Source: Martelella alba
Lineage (GTDB): Bacteria; Pseudomonadota; Alphaproteobacteria; Rhizobiales; Rhizobiaceae
Length of the DNA stretch: 64,000 bases
Reading direction: 5' to 3'
Assembly (NCBI RefSeq): GCF_006516955.1
Contig: NZ_VHLG01000009.1
Span: 62,001 to 126,000, forward strand
Made by a program: the position numbers and the translations under genes. The notes beneath the pieces were generated by a model that was not told where the DNA came from, ran no database searches, and saw nothing but the letters and a program-made list of their open reading frames with translations. Below, in pieces: positions 10,599 to 21,057 of this stretch. Numbering within the stretch: the first letter of the stretch is position 1; each line of letters starts with the position of its first letter.

Positions 10599-12011
10599 TC
10601 AGGCTTTCTTGAGCGGGAACTTGATGATGGCCGCCAATCCTTGCATTTCGGGGAAGAATTGGGAGGCTGGCGCCAATGACAGTTCGCCCTTGTGCATTTC
10701 CGCAACAGCCTCCACCAGCGACAGGCCAAGCCCCGTTCCCGGCTTTGACCGGCTGCTGTCCAGCCGGACGAAACGCTTCTTGACCTCATCCATCTGTGCG
10801 GAGGGTATCCCGGCACCATCATCAGCAACAATCAGCGCGGCCATGTCTTCATCGTGGCGAAGGACCAACCTCAATACGCCTGTTTTCGAGCAATCGGACG
10901 AGTATTTGATCGCATTGTCCAAAAGGTTGAAAATTGCCTGACCGATCAGTTCGCGATTGCCAGAAATCTGCAATTCGTTCTCAATCTCACAGACCAGCTG
11001 CAATCCGGCCTCTTCAGCCACGGGATCGTAAAGTTCGCCACTGTCCGTAGCGATGGCGGAAAGGTCAATCTCAGACATTTCCGCCGCCGAGGATCCTGCC
11101 TCGACACGCGAGATCATCAAAAGTGCGTTGAAGGTGCGAATGAGCTGATCTGATTCGGAAATGATCCCTTCCAGCGCTTGTCTGCGTAGCTGCTCATCTT
11201 CTTCGGCAATGGCATCTGCCGCCTTGTTGCGCAGCCGTGTCAGCGGCGTCTTGAGGTCATGGGCAATATTGTCGGAGACCTGCCGCAATCCCTCGTTCAA
11301 CTTGACGATACGTTCGAGCATGACATTCAACGAATCCGACAGGCGGTCGAACTCATCACCGGACCCCGAAACCGGCAGCCGCTGCGAAAGATCGCCGGCC
11401 ATGATCTTGCGACTCGCACTCGACATGCCATCGATGCGCTGAAGCGCGGTCCTGCCGATCGCAAGCCAGATGATCAGCGCTCCGACGCCCATGATGAGAA
11501 GCGCAAGCAGCAAGGCCTGCTTAAGGATCAGCCGCAATTCTTCCGGATCTCCGAGATCGCGCCCGATCAACAGACGCATGCCGTTTTGCAACTCAAAGAC
11601 GTAGCCCGTGGCAACATTTGCCCGGCTGGGCCGATCAGGCTCCGAAAAACGCTCATAACTGAAAGGAGGATCGATCCAGCCCGTTTCATTGATCGTGCCA
11701 GGCTGGATGGAAGCGACATTTCCGGCAAGCACTTCGCCCTGCGGGCTGGCAAGAACATAGATATTCGCACCGGGCTGATGCGCCCGCCTGTCAATCACAC
11801 TGAAGAGCAGGCGCATGCCACCACGCTGATAAGTATCGCGCATCTGCGTGATCTCTTCTTCCAGCGAATCGCGCATATGGTGAACCACGAGGCGTTCGGA
11901 CACGGCTGTGACATAGATGACCATCACGGCAGCACACAGTCCAAACAGCACAACGTAAATGATCGACAGCTTTACAGCCGTCGACCGCAACAGGAGGCGT
12001 AATCTGCCCAT
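10599..12011 (-). CDS. Two-component sensor histidine kinase
   Basis: A 470-residue membrane kinase. Helices at about 13-36 and 164-185 flank a periplasmic domain of about 125 residues. A HAMP linker follows, then a dimerisation domain with phospho-accepting His 251 (NIAHDLKTPLTRL), and an ATPase domain with N box NLLDNAIKYS, G1 DDGAGIP and G2 GTGLGLSLV. All catalytic motifs are intact. It starts directly after the stop of its response regulator, so the two are co-transcribed. The position between degP and glnE matches a rhizobial arrangement. The periplasmic signal is unknown; envelope stress is a guess from the neighbouring degP. Confidence 0.9.
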   Translation of the reverse strand: MGRLRLLLRSTAVKLSIIYVVLFGLCAAVMVIYVTAVSERLVVHHMRDSLEEEITQMRDTYQRGGMRLLFSVIDRRAHQPGANIYVLASPQGEVLAGNVASIQPGTINETGWIDPPFSYERFSEPDRPSRANVATGYVFELQNGMRLLIGRDLGDPEELRLILKQALLLALLIMGVGALIIWLAIGRTALQRIDGMSSASRKIMAGDLSQRLPVSGSGDEFDRLSDSLNVMLERIVKLNEGLRQVSDNIAHDLKTPLTRLRNKAADAIAEEDEQLRRQALEGIISESDQLIRTFNALLMISRVEAGSSAAEMSEIDLSAIATDSGELYDPVAEEAGLQLVCEIENELQISGNRELIGQAIFNLLDNAIKYSSDCSKTGVLRLVLRHDEDMAALIVADDGAGIPSAQMDEVKKRFVRLDSSRSKPGTGLGLSLVEAVAEMHKGELSLAPASQFFPEMQGLAAIIKFPLKKA

Positions 12012-12752
12012 TCAGTCTGCCTTGATCATATAGCCCGAGCCTCGAATCGTCTTCAGCAGGGGTCTATCAAAGTCTTTTTCGATCTTGGAACGCAAACGCG
12101 AAACGTGAACATCGATAACATTGGTCTGGGGATCAAAATGGTAGTCCCAGACATTTTCCAGAAGCATGGTGCGCGTTACCACCTGACCGGCGTTCTTCAT
12201 CAGATATTCGAGAAGCCGGTATTCACGTGGCTGCAGCGAAATCTCGCGACCAGCACGGCGAACTTCATGCGACAGGCGATCAAGTTCAAGATCACCAACC
12301 CGATACATCACATCCTGATCCGGCGCGCCCTTGCGCCGCCCCAGCACCTCAACCCTGGCCAGCAATTCGCTGAAGGCATAGGGCTTCGGCAGATAGTCGT
12401 CGCCACCTGCGCGAAGGCCGGTAACCCTGTCATCAACCTGACCAAGCGCGGAAAGAATCAGAACCGGTGTATGGCTCCCCGTTTCCCGCAAGGCCGCAAT
12501 CAGTGAAAGGCCATCGCGGCGCGGCAACATCCGGTCGACAATCAAAACGTCATAGTCGTTTTCACTGGCCATAAAGAGGCCGCTCTCGCCGTCACCGGCA
12601 TGCTCACAGGCGATGCCAGCCTCGCGAAAGGCTTTCGTCAGATAGGCCGCAGCCTCAAGATCATCTTCAACAACAAGAACACGCATGTCGGCGACAATAG
12701 CGCCCTGCGAAGCCTGGTTACAAGATGCAGCACCACTTTCAGTCGCGTTCAT
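12012..12752 (-). CDS. OmpR-family response regulator
   Basis: A receiver domain (VLVVEDD start, phospho-accepting Asp in LIVDRMLP, and the conserved K-P in YLPKPYAF) followed by a winged-helix DNA-binding domain (LQPREYRLLEYLMKN ... NVIDVHVSRLRSKI). It should pair with the adjacent kinase, whose gene starts at the next base. ATG 12752 has AGGGG eight bases upstream and adds 22 residues before the first conserved residue. ATG 12686 (MRVLVVEDD) is the alternative start and fits family length better but lacks a good ribosome binding site. Confidence 0.9.
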   Translation of the reverse strand: MNATESGAASCNQASQGAIVADMRVLVVEDDLEAAAYLTKAFREAGIACEHAGDGESGLFMASENDYDVLIVDRMLPRRDGLSLIAALRETGSHTPVLILSALGQVDDRVTGLRAGGDDYLPKPYAFSELLARVEVLGRRKGAPDQDVMYRVGDLELDRLSHEVRRAGREISLQPREYRLLEYLMKNAGQVVTRTMLLENVWDYHFDPQTNVIDVHVSRLRSKIEKDFDRPLLKTIRGSGYMIKAD

Positions 12753-12818
12753 GGAGTTTTCCCCTGTTGCTCTTTGCCGTGACCGTTGTGCAGTCGACCG
12801 ACATGTCATGACAAACCG

Positions 12819-12849
12819 GGCTGGCAGGCGAAATCAACACCTGCCAGCC
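12819..12849 (-). terminator. Hairpin after degP
   Basis: A perfect 10-bp inverted repeat (GGCTGGCAGG / CCTGCCAGCC, 11-base loop) lies between the degP stop and the regulator gene. On the minus strand it is followed only by CGGTTTG, so it may limit read-through or protect a 3' end rather than be a full terminator. Confidence 0.5.
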
Positions 12850-12865
12850 TCACGATTAGGCCTGA

Positions 12866-14404
12866 TCAACCCTTGTCTTCGTCATCAGTTGGCAATGCCA
12901 GAAAGCTTGTTCCATTCTGTGTCTCGACCTGGAACAGAGCCTGAGAGCGCCCCTTGTCGGCAGAAGCCTGAAGCTGTTTCATAACATCATCACTCGAACC
13001 AACATCGGCGTTGTTCACACTCAGAATCTTCTGACCTTCCGCAATCCCCTTGTCAGCGGCAACAGAATTCGGATCGACCGAGGTCACCGTGACACCCTGA
13101 CCGTCATCGGAAGGCTGAACAGTAATTCCGAGACGCTTCATCAGCATGTCGGAACCAGTGGCAGAGCCATTGTCCGTGCTGCCGTCAGTCGATGCCAGCT
13201 GGCTATCGGCGGGGAACGTGCCCAGTTTGAGCGTGATCGTTTTCGCCTTGCCGTCATGCCAGACGGAAAGTTCAACTTCATCACCCGGCTGCATGCTGCC
13301 GATCTTGCGGGAAAGATCACTGGCATCCTTGACAACATCGCCATTGACAGCCGTGACAACATCACCCTTGACGAGGCCGGCCTTGGCGCCTGGACTGTCT
13401 TCTGTCGGCTCCGCGATCATAGCGCCCTCGGGCTTTGCCAGACCAATCGATTCAGCAATGTCCTTGGTGACGGGCTGGATACGAACACCGAGCCAGCCGC
13501 GGCTGACAGAACCATCGGTAATGAGTTCCTGAACCACATTTTTGGCAATATGGGCCGGAATGGCGAATGCAATGCCAACATTGCCGCCCGAAGGCGAAAA
13601 GATAGCCGTGTTGATACCGACGACCTCGCCGTTGAGATCAAAAGTCGGACCGCCGGAATTACCGTGGTTCACAGCAGCATCAACCTGAATGTAGTCGTCA
13701 TAGGTGCCGGAGGAAATATCGCGCCCAAGCGCTGAAACGATACCTGCGGTAACCGTGCCACCAAGGCCGAAGGGATTGCCGACAGCAACAACCCAGTCGC
13801 CAACACGCAACTTGCTGTCATCGGCGAACTGAACATAGGTGAACTTTTTGTCGGCATCGACCTTCAAAACGGCAAGATCTGTGCGCGGATCAGTTCCAAC
13901 GAGCTTGGCATCATATTCCGTGCCGTCACTCATCACCACAGAGAACGAATCGCCTTCTTTGACAACATGGTTGTTGGTGACGATGTAGCCGTCATCCGAA
14001 ACAAAGAAGCCAGAGCCTTGAGCAACCGGACGCGGATGCCCCTTGCGCTGGGAGGGGACCGGCGGCGCATTCGGCGAACCAAGCTCGGGGAACAGCTTTC
14101 TCAGCGGGCTGTCCGGCGGCAGATCATCAAAACCGCGACCACCAAAGCCAAAGGAGAAGCCGTCATTCTGAGAAACCTGCTTGACGCTGCTTTCTACAAC
14201 AACAGATACAACGGCTGGCGACACTGCAGACACGACGTCGGCAAAACCGGGAACATCAGGGGCATCGACGTGAATTGGATCCGCGAGCGCCTGATTGACT
14301 CCGACGGGAACACCAGCAGAGAAAAGCACGGCGGCAACGCCAGCCGCGGCCGAAGCCTTCAGGAGCGGCTTGAACTTCAGGCGTTCATTTTTCTGGTGAA
14401 TCAT
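12866..14404 (-). CDS. degP: Periplasmic serine protease/chaperone DegP (HtrA)
   Basis: It degrades or refolds damaged envelope proteins. The 512-residue protein has a basic N-terminus and a hydrophobic signal segment (about 18-38) ending in ALA. A trypsin-like domain carries the full triad His 146 (TNNHVV), Asp 176 (TDLAVLKV) and Ser 250 (GNSGGP), and two PDZ domains follow (about 300-385 and 415-505). The AT-rich stretch upstream of 14404 probably holds its promoter. It precedes a regulator/kinase pair on the same strand and follows the ccm operon, an arrangement known from rhizobia. Confidence 0.95.
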   Translation of the reverse strand: MIHQKNERLKFKPLLKASAAAGVAAVLFSAGVPVGVNQALADPIHVDAPDVPGFADVVSAVSPAVVSVVVESSVKQVSQNDGFSFGFGGRGFDDLPPDSPLRKLFPELGSPNAPPVPSQRKGHPRPVAQGSGFFVSDDGYIVTNNHVVKEGDSFSVVMSDGTEYDAKLVGTDPRTDLAVLKVDADKKFTYVQFADDSKLRVGDWVVAVGNPFGLGGTVTAGIVSALGRDISSGTYDDYIQVDAAVNHGNSGGPTFDLNGEVVGINTAIFSPSGGNVGIAFAIPAHIAKNVVQELITDGSVSRGWLGVRIQPVTKDIAESIGLAKPEGAMIAEPTEDSPGAKAGLVKGDVVTAVNGDVVKDASDLSRKIGSMQPGDEVELSVWHDGKAKTITLKLGTFPADSQLASTDGSTDNGSATGSDMLMKRLGITVQPSDDGQGVTVTSVDPNSVAADKGIAEGQKILSVNNADVGSSDDVMKQLQASADKGRSQALFQVETQNGTSFLALPTDDEDKG

Positions 14405-14544
14405 GTTGGACTACCTTTTCCTCTCAGTAACGTTTCTTCAACGAAGCGTCTTATTGGATAAGGTAAATATACAAAAAACGAGATTACAAAAGACTGTCCA
14501 CTGAATGACGGTTTGGTAATGAAACGTATTTTTATATTTTACCA

Positions 14545-15003
14545 TCAATTTTGTTCAAGAATACGTGATAACTCCGCCTCTTCAGCAACACTAAGAGGGT
14601 TCATTTCATCGACTAGTCTGCGACGTCTGAAAACGATGAAGCCGATACCAGCGACCAGCAACAAAAGGGGGGCGCCCCAAAGGAGTACCGTCTCGCTCGT
14701 CAGACGCGGCTTCAGCAAGACGAAATCACCGTAGCGCGACACGATATAGTCCACCACCTGCTTGTCAGAATCACCGTCGACAAGCCGCTGACGCACCAAC
14801 ACCCGCAAATCACGGGCAAGATCAGCATTGGAATCGTCAATGGTCTGATTCTGACAGACCATACAGCGCAGCCCTTCGGATATCGCACGAGCACGACGTT
14901 CGAGTGCGGGATCACTCAGCATCTCGTCTGGATTGACCGCGACTGCAGCAAGCGGCCAGCCTATGCCGAGCACCAGAAACAGCAGGACAAGAACAAAACG
15001 CAT
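14545..15003 (-). CDS. ccmH: Cytochrome c maturation protein CcmH (CycL)
   Basis: A thioredoxin-like protein that handles the apocytochrome CXXCH thiols before heme ligation. It has a signal/anchor segment (1-22), the redox motif LRCMVCQNQ (Cys 47 and Cys 50), and a C-terminal membrane helix (about 105-125). The 152-residue length fits the short rhizobial CcmH/CycL form. Its ATG at 15003 overlaps the end of ccmF by one base, showing tight coupling in the ccm operon. Confidence 0.93.
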   Translation of the reverse strand: MRFVLVLLFLVLGIGWPLAAVAVNPDEMLSDPALERRARAISEGLRCMVCQNQTIDDSNADLARDLRVLVRQRLVDGDSDKQVVDYIVSRYGDFVLLKPRLTSETVLLWGAPLLLLVAGIGFIVFRRRRLVDEMNPLSVAEEAELSRILEQN

Positions 15004-17036
15004 TACGCGACATCTCCCTTACTGTTCGGCTGCGCCTCCATACCGTCACCACGACCAAGTATCTTTGGCGAACACCCAGCCTTGGACCGTTGCGGTACGC
15101 CGAGCCGAAGGCGCCGGTCAGCAAGCGAAAGCCCCCCACCAACCGTCATAATGATGGCTCCCAGCCAGATCAGCAGGATACCCGGCTTCCACCAGATGCG
15201 GACAACAGTCTTTCCATCTTTGCTCTGATCTCCGAGCGAGATATAGATCTGGCTAACCCCACGGGTCAGCATGCCAGCCTCTGTCGTCGGCATATTGCCC
15301 GCAAGATAAACACGCTTTGCCGCATAAATCTGACCTAGAGCGGCACCAGCACGCTTGCTGATATCGAAATAGCTGCGCGTTTCGACAAAATTTGGACCCC
15401 GTGCAGGCTCCTTGCGTAGATAGGTGATTTGATAGCTGCCAATATCAACTTTATCGCCGGGCTGCATCTCCAGCACATTCTCCGAGGCGAACAGACTGAC
15501 AATAACGATGCCGAGAACACTTACGCCGAGCCCCATATGTGCAAATGCGGCACCAAAAGCCGACCGCGGCAAACCGGCGAGGCGGGATAAAGAAACAGCA
15601 GGGGAAAATCGACCGAAACCAGCGCGATACCAAAGATCGCTGACAGCACCCAGAATGAGAAAAGCAGCCAACGCCACGGCCGGCACCGCCAGAAGCGGCC
15701 CTCCAGAATTGAGATAAACGACAACAGCGCCACCAATAAGCGCCAGAACCGCCGCAGCAAAAAGCCTCTGGCCAGCAGCAGCAAGATCTCCGCGCTTCCA
15801 GGCCAGCATCGGCCCGAAAGGCACTGCAAGCAGAAGCGGGATCATCAACGTACCAAAAGTCAGGTTGAAAAAAGGGGCTCCGACGGAGATCTTGTTGTCC
15901 GTCAGACTCTCCAAAACCAACGGATACAGGGTTCCGGTCAACACCGTGCCGGCGCCAACCGTCAGCACCAGATTGTTGAAGACCAGAGCCCCTTCACGCG
16001 AGATCGGTACAAACAGGCCACCCTGCTTGAGCCCAGGCGCCCGCCATGCATAGAGCGCCAGGGATCCGCCGATGAACACTGTCAGAATGGCTAGAATGAA
16101 AACGCCACGGGACGGATCGGTAGCAAAAGCATGGACAGATGTTAGTACGCCCGAACGCACAAGAAACGTCCCAAGCAGTGACAACGAAAATGTCAGGATA
16201 GCCAGAAGCACTGTCCAGACCTTCAGCGCCTCACGCTTTTCCATGACAATGGCAGAATGCAGCAGCGCCGTACCGACAAGCCAGGGCATGAAAGAGGCGT
16301 TCTCAACCGGATCCCAAAACCACCATCCGCCCCAGCCCAGTTCATAATAGGCCCAAAGCGACCCCATTGCGATGCCGAGCGTCAAGAACATCCAGGCCAG
16401 AAGCGCCCACGGCCTAACCCAACGCGCCCATGCCGAATCAAGTCGACCGCCGATAAGCGCGGCTACAGCAAATGAAAAGCAAACAGAAAACCCGACATAG
16501 CCCAGATAAAGAAGTGGTGGATGGATCGCCAGCCCGGGATCTTGCAGCACAGGATTGAGGTCTCGACCTTCTGCCGGGGCAGGAAACTGTCGGATGAAAG
16601 GATTGGATGTGAAGACGATGAAGAGAAGGAAGGCCAAGGCAATAGCTGATTGCACAGAGAGGACGCGTGCCTTCAGATCAGGAGCAAGCCCATGACCAAA
16701 AGCGGCAACCAGGGCGCTGAAGAAGCACAGGATGAGCAGCCATAGCATCATCGACCCCTCATGATTGCCCCAAACACCTGTAAATTTGTAAATCAGAGGC
16801 ATCAGCGAATGTGAGTTTTCCCAGACATTCCTGACAGAAAAATCGGACGTAACATATGCGTGGAGAAGGGAGCAGAACGAAGTTGCAACCAGCGCAAACA
16901 TAACAAGCGAGCCACTGCTGCCAATAGCCATCCAATTGCGATTGCCGAAAGCAGCGCCGACCATCGGCATCACCATAGTGATAACCGCCACGGCCAGCGC
17001 GAGGAACAATGACAAATGTCCCAGCTCGGTGATCAC
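15003..17036 (-). CDS. ccmF: Cytochrome c heme lyase subunit CcmF (CycK)
   Basis: A multi-pass inner-membrane protein that accepts heme from CcmE and attaches it to apocytochrome c. The periplasmic WWD domain is present ([20 protein letters not shown]) with heme-ligand-type histidines and about 14 membrane helices across 677 residues. I placed the start at GTG 17036: AAGGAGG lies just upstream, inside the end of ccmE, and the GTG overlaps the ccmE TGA. The frame continues to 17063, but that part is ccmE coding sequence. Confidence 0.95.
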   Translation of the reverse strand: MITELGHLSLFLALAVAVITMVMPMVGAAFGNRNWMAIGSSGSLVMFALVATSFCSLLHAYVTSDFSVRNVWENSHSLMPLIYKFTGVWGNHEGSMMLWLLILCFFSALVAAFGHGLAPDLKARVLSVQSAIALAFLLFIVFTSNPFIRQFPAPAEGRDLNPVLQDPGLAIHPPLLYLGYVGFSVCFSFAVAALIGGRLDSAWARWVRPWALLAWMFLTLGIAMGSLWAYYELGWGGWWFWDPVENASFMPWLVGTALLHSAIVMEKREALKVWTVLLAILTFSLSLLGTFLVRSGVLTSVHAFATDPSRGVFILAILTVFIGGSLALYAWRAPGLKQGGLFVPISREGALVFNNLVLTVGAGTVLTGTLYPLVLESLTDNKISVGAPFFNLTFGTLMIPLLLAVPFGPMLAWKRGDLAAAGQRLFAAAVLALIGGAVVVYLNSGGPLLAVPAVALAAFLILGAVSDLWYRAGFGRFSPAVSLSRLAGLPRSAFGAAFAHMGLGVSVLGIVIVSLFASENVLEMQPGDKVDIGSYQITYLRKEPARGPNFVETRSYFDISKRAGAALGQIYAAKRVYLAGNMPTTEAGMLTRGVSQIYISLGDQSKDGKTVVRIWWKPGILLIWLGAIIMTVGGGLSLADRRLRLGVPQRSKAGCSPKILGRGDGMEAQPNSKGDVA

Positions 17037-17485
17037 AACCCCTCCTTTTTGTCGCCTTCCCACACACCGTCGCGCTTCAGGCGATCGGCCACGTCCTTCG
17101 GCATGTAGTTCTCATCATGTTTGGCCAGAACAGTGTCGGCAATGAAGATATCGTCGTTGCTATCGAAATACCCTTCCGTCACCACCCCCTGCCCTTCGCG
17201 AAACAGATCCGGCAGAATACCGGTATAGCGCACCTCGATCGTATCGCTTCCATCAGTAATTTCGAAGTGCACTACCCGCCCTTCGTCGCGGATAACCGAG
17301 CCTGCCCCGACCAGTCCGCCAAGCCGTATCCTCGTGTCAGAAGAAACCGGATTTGAGCGCAGATCGGCTGGCATATAAAAATACGAAATCGAACGGCTGA
17401 GCGCGAAAAGAACAAGCAGGATCGCAACCGCGATAAAAGAGAGGCCGGCACCGATGACCATCAGGCGCTTCTGCTTTCGCTTCAT
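17033..17485 (-). CDS. ccmE: Cytochrome c maturation heme chaperone CcmE (CycJ)
   Basis: A periplasmic heme chaperone anchored by one N-terminal helix (about 8-30), with an OB-fold domain. The covalent heme-binding histidine is His 123 in the motif KHDENY, with Tyr 127 as in characterised CcmE proteins. At 150 residues it is the usual size. It overlaps ccmI at one end (ATGA) and ccmF at the other. Confidence 0.95.
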   Translation of the reverse strand: MKRKQKRLMVIGAGLSFIAVAILLVLFALSRSISYFYMPADLRSNPVSSDTRIRLGGLVGAGSVIRDEGRVVHFEITDGSDTIEVRYTGILPDLFREGQGVVTEGYFDSNDDIFIADTVLAKHDENYMPKDVADRLKRDGVWEGDKKEGL

Positions 17486-18348
17486 GGCGCATTCCCCAGC
17501 ATATCCTGCGTTCCGGGGGAAACAACCGCCGCCTCATTCAATGCAATATGCTGATCAACCAGCGCGCTCCAGCGCTCAGACGGCTGTGGAAGCGACCTCA
17601 TGGCCATAAACAGAGAAAGCGCCTTCTCATGCGCACCACTTTGTTCAACCGCCAGAGCCTGATAGAAAGACGCCCGGAAGTGATCGCCGGGAAATGCCAA
17701 TGCCTGATTGAAAAATTCAAGCGCCCGATCCGTAACGACACCCGATGCCGCGGCAACAAGTGCCTCGCCAGCGCCGGTCAACCTATCTGCATCCGGCCCC
17801 AGAATAGCGATCGCCCTAGAATAGGCTATTTCGGCCTTGTCGAAATCGCCTTCTCGAAAATAAATTGGTGCGATGAGTTCCCACCCGCGCCCGTCCTGCG
17901 GCATGTCGGCCAGATGACGTTCGACCTTCGCGATCAGAATGGGCAGATCGGGATTCTCGGCGGCAAGTCGCGCATTGAGCGGCATGTCCCGCATCTGCGG
18001 TGCTCCAAAGAGCAGATAGCCAAAACCGGCCAGCAAGATCACAGGCACGACAATCGAAAGTGCAGCAGCAAAATGGCTTTTGCCTTCAGCGGGCGCTACC
18101 TTGGAGCCGTCCTCGCGTGAGATAGCGATCAATCGCCGACCGACCTCAGCCCGCGTCGTTGCATATTCGGCCACATCAATGGCACCACGTGCCAGATCGT
18201 CCTCAAGCTGCTGAAGTTGATCGGCAAACAATCGCTGACGATGATGGACGGGCATCACCCCAAGGTGCCCTGTTGAACGAAAAAACGGCAGCATGACCGC
18301 CGAAGCGGTGAAACAAACCAACAGTAGAGCCGCGATGAAAAACAACAT
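17482..18348 (-). CDS. ccmI: Cytochrome c maturation protein CcmI (CycH)
   Basis: A membrane-anchored apocytochrome chaperone and first gene of the ccm operon. Helices at about 3-22 and 93-113 flank a leucine-rich cytoplasmic loop ([19 protein letters not shown]), then TPR-like repeats occupy about 140-250. At 288 residues it is shorter than the roughly 360-410 residues I would expect for rhizobial CycH; the missing part is the C-terminal apocytochrome-binding extension. ATG 18348 follows AAAGG. The frame is open to 18387 without a ribosome binding site. Confidence 0.88.
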   Translation of the reverse strand: MLFFIAALLLVCFTASAVMLPFFRSTGHLGVMPVHHRQRLFADQLQQLEDDLARGAIDVAEYATTRAEVGRRLIAISREDGSKVAPAEGKSHFAAALSIVVPVILLAGFGYLLFGAPQMRDMPLNARLAAENPDLPILIAKVERHLADMPQDGRGWELIAPIYFREGDFDKAEIAYSRAIAILGPDADRLTGAGEALVAAASGVVTDRALEFFNQALAFPGDHFRASFYQALAVEQSGAHEKALSLFMAMRSLPQPSERWSALVDQHIALNEAAVVSPGTQDMLGNAP

Positions 18349-18420
18349 GCCCTTTGCTACGTCAGGAAACGTTTTTTTCCAACACACGAAAAAGTCACTG
18401 CAGCCACTAAATCACAGTCT

Positions 18421-18837
18421 TTAGTCCAGCGCGACCCACGAACCAGCGTCACTACGACATGCCGCTCCACGCGCGACAAATTGCGTACCATTGGCGTTGA
18501 TCTTATGGGTGTATTGGCGGCACTCCTCATCCCCGACACGGTAAGGCGAGGCGGCGGACACACTCCCCGATGCCTGGTTGCCCTGCCAGGGCACATCCTC
18601 TCCGGCTGGCGCAGAATCCAATGCGTAATACTCCGCTTCAATTGCCTTCTTTGAATCAGCACCGCTTAAAGAAACGCCTGACCGACGCAGCAAGGCATCA
18701 TCAAGCGTAACGGATCCTGAACCCGCTTTCTGTGAAGAACCTACCGTAATGTGTGGGATCGAAACATTGGGAGCCGGCACCGTTGAACAGCCGGCAAGTC
18801 CAAGCAAAAGGAAGAAAGCACAGATGGATTGCTTCAC
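18421..18837 (-). CDS. Small outer-membrane-type lipoprotein
   Basis: A 138-residue exported protein with a clear lipobox (LAGC, Cys 17). The C-terminal half (YRVGDEECRQY ... GAACRSDAGSW) resembles the common proteobacterial domain found in surface antigens and 17-kDa-type lipoproteins, with a Cys pair about 23 residues apart. It sits alone between ccmI and feuQ on the same strand, with about 140 noncoding bases upstream. Its specific role is unknown. Confidence 0.8.
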   Translation of the reverse strand: MKQSICAFFLLLGLAGCSTVPAPNVSIPHITVGSSQKAGSGSVTLDDALLRRSGVSLSGADSKKAIEAEYYALDSAPAGEDVPWQGNQASGSVSAASPYRVGDEECRQYTHKINANGTQFVARGAACRSDAGSWVALD

Positions 18838-18974
18838 GTCATGATCGCTTCAGCCGGCGCAACCAATGATCTGGAGCACAAACGCACGCCGATTGCGTTT
18901 GCTCATATCGGGTCGTGAAAAGCGAAGCCCTTCAACAATGGTGGTAGATATCCGATATGGCGCCAATAAGGCTA

Positions 18975-20354
18975 TCAGATGCGCTTGCCCGGCAGAACCA
19001 CACGAGCCCTAAGCCCGCTTCCGGCCAAACCTGAAAGTTCAAACGAACCACCATAAGCATTCACAATGTCATCAACGATCGACAAACCAAGTCCCGCACC
19101 GGGACCATTTTCATCAAGGCGCTGACCACGCTTCATAGCACGTTTGATCTGGTCCGGCGTCAAGCCGGGCCCGTCATCTTCCACGCGAATCTCTATCCAA
19201 CTTTTGTCGTGCCCACCCTGCCGTTCTTCGAGGTAGCCTGCCACAATCGAAACCTTCTCTGTAGCGAAACGGCCCGCATTTTCGAGAAGATTGCCAATGA
19301 CTTCCTCCAGATCCTGCTGTTCCGTCATCGCAACAAGCTTTTCATCGCAGGAAAGCTCGAATTCCAGATCGGGATTGAGGCGACGCATCACACGCCTGAG
19401 ACGTTCAAGCGTTGGCAAGACATCGCAACGTGTCAGCACCGATTCTGACTGAGCAGCAATCCTGGCGCGATTGAGATAGGCCGTCACCTGTGCCTGCATC
19501 ACTCCAACCTGAGACGTAATCAACTTACCCTGCTTTTCATCCATTTCCTGCGCTTCATTGACAAGCACAGCAATGGGCGTCTTCAGCGAATGGGCAAGAT
19601 TGCCGACTTGCATCCGCGCCCGCTCGACGATTGCACGATTGTTGGCAAGGAGCGCATTGATCTCATCGACAAGCGGCTGGATCTCCGCTGGAAACGCTCC
19701 GGCCAGATTTCCTTCGCCGGTTTCCGAAATCTCGCTCAAGGCGCGCTGGGTTTCATCAAGCGGTTTCAACGCCCACAAAATAGCCAGAGCATTCACAAGA
19801 ATGCTCGCAACACCGAAAAGAGCAAGCGCAAGATAGAGCCTTCTTGAAAACCAGCGAACATCCTCTTCGACTGCCTTGCGGTTTCCGGTAACCCGAAACC
19901 GAGCTGTTCGCCCATCATCATCAAGGACGACGGTTGTCTCAAGAACCGTGAGGTTATTCCCCTTGCCGTCGTGAACGACATAGCTGCGTCGAAAGTTACC
20001 ATCATAGGGGACTGCGTCAGCAGCCGTCGGTAGGCTTCCACTGCCCAGAGATGGGGATGTCAGCGAGCGAGCGCCTTCAGCATAAAGCGGATCCACGACC
20101 CAGTACCATCCCGTCGACGGCTGCTGATAGCGCAAATCACCCAGTTGAGGTGAACCCGCAAGCTCCCCTTTATGATTGATCGAGACCGAATTGATAACAT
20201 TATACATTTCCGCCTGGAGCAATTGGCGAAAGCCCCGCTCCGCAGCCTGCTTGTACAATGCTGAGATCACAAATGCGATCACGACGAGGGCCACGACGCA
20301 CCAGAAAGTGGTCAAAGCCAGAGATCGTGATGTGAGTGATCTGATACGCATCAT
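18975..20354 (-). CDS. feuQ: Sensor histidine kinase FeuQ
   Basis: A membrane kinase of 459 residues: helices at about 11-33 and 174-195, a periplasmic sensor of about 140 residues, HAMP, phospho-accepting His 255 (NLAHSLKTPIAVL), and an intact ATPase domain (NLLENAGRFA, EDDGPGL, GAGLGLSIV). ATG 20354 overlaps the feuP stop (ATGA). In Sinorhizobium meliloti FeuQ/FeuP control cyclic glucan export and osmotic adaptation and are restrained by the small periplasmic FeuN; the gene order here is the same. Assignment rests on that order and on domain layout. Confidence 0.85.
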   Translation of the reverse strand: MMRIRSLTSRSLALTTFWCVVALVVIAFVISALYKQAAERGFRQLLQAEMYNVINSVSINHKGELAGSPQLGDLRYQQPSTGWYWVVDPLYAEGARSLTSPSLGSGSLPTAADAVPYDGNFRRSYVVHDGKGNNLTVLETTVVLDDDGRTARFRVTGNRKAVEEDVRWFSRRLYLALALFGVASILVNALAILWALKPLDETQRALSEISETGEGNLAGAFPAEIQPLVDEINALLANNRAIVERARMQVGNLAHSLKTPIAVLVNEAQEMDEKQGKLITSQVGVMQAQVTAYLNRARIAAQSESVLTRCDVLPTLERLRRVMRRLNPDLEFELSCDEKLVAMTEQQDLEEVIGNLLENAGRFATEKVSIVAGYLEERQGGHDKSWIEIRVEDDGPGLTPDQIKRAMKRGQRLDENGPGAGLGLSIVDDIVNAYGGSFELSGLAGSGLRARVVLPGKRI

Positions 20355-21013
20355 TGTGGCGGCTGCATCCTGTAGCCCAGCCCGCGAACCGTCTCGATCC
20401 ACTCCGCTCCGACCTTCTTTCGCAACCGGCCAACAAAAACTTCTATCGTATTGGAATCACGATCAAAGTCCTGATCATACATATGCTCGGTGAGTTCGGT
20501 GCGCGAAACCACCTCTCCTTGATGATGCATCAAATAGGAGAGCAGGCGATATTCGTGAGAGGTCAGGCGCAGAAGATTGCCATTCATCGTCGCCTTGGAC
20601 GCCTTGACGTCAATCTCGATCGGTCCGCAGGTGAGCCGGGTTGAAGCGTGACCGGCAGCACGCCGGATAAGCGCCCTGATCCGCGCCATCACTTCTTCGG
20701 TGTAAAATGGCTTGGTAACATAGTCATCCGCACCGGCATCAATGCCAGCAACTTTATCGCTCCATCGATCCCGTGCTGTCAGGATCAGCACAGGCATGTT
20801 CCGTCCGGCGGATCGCCATCTTTCCAAAACGGTCACGCCATCCATGTTGGGAAGACCAATATCCAGAATGACCGCATCATATGGCTCTGTCTCGCCCAGA
20901 AAATGCCCTTCCTCTCCATCAAACGCAGCATCAACGACATAACCGGCTTCCTTCAGGACGCTGGCCAGTTGACGATTGAGATTCGTATCATCTTCTACAA
21001 CGAGAATTCGCAT
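20351..21013 (-). CDS. feuP: Response regulator FeuP
   Basis: An OmpR/PhoP-type regulator of 220 residues. The receiver has acidic pocket EDD (7-9), phospho-acceptor Asp 51 (VILDIGLP), and K-P in YVTKPFYTEE; the winged helix carries RLTSHEYRLLSYLMHH and IEVFVGRLRKK. It is co-transcribed with feuQ by a 4-base overlap and lies just downstream of a small exported protein, as feuP does in S. meliloti. Confidence 0.88.
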   Translation of the reverse strand: MRILVVEDDTNLNRQLASVLKEAGYVVDAAFDGEEGHFLGETEPYDAVILDIGLPNMDGVTVLERWRSAGRNMPVLILTARDRWSDKVAGIDAGADDYVTKPFYTEEVMARIRALIRRAAGHASTRLTCGPIEIDVKASKATMNGNLLRLTSHEYRLLSYLMHHQGEVVSRTELTEHMYDQDFDRDSNTIEVFVGRLRKKVGAEWIETVRGLGYRMQPPQ

Positions 21014-21057
21014 GTAACGACCGCTTCCTCCTCCAGCAAATAATGTGGGCCGTCAGA

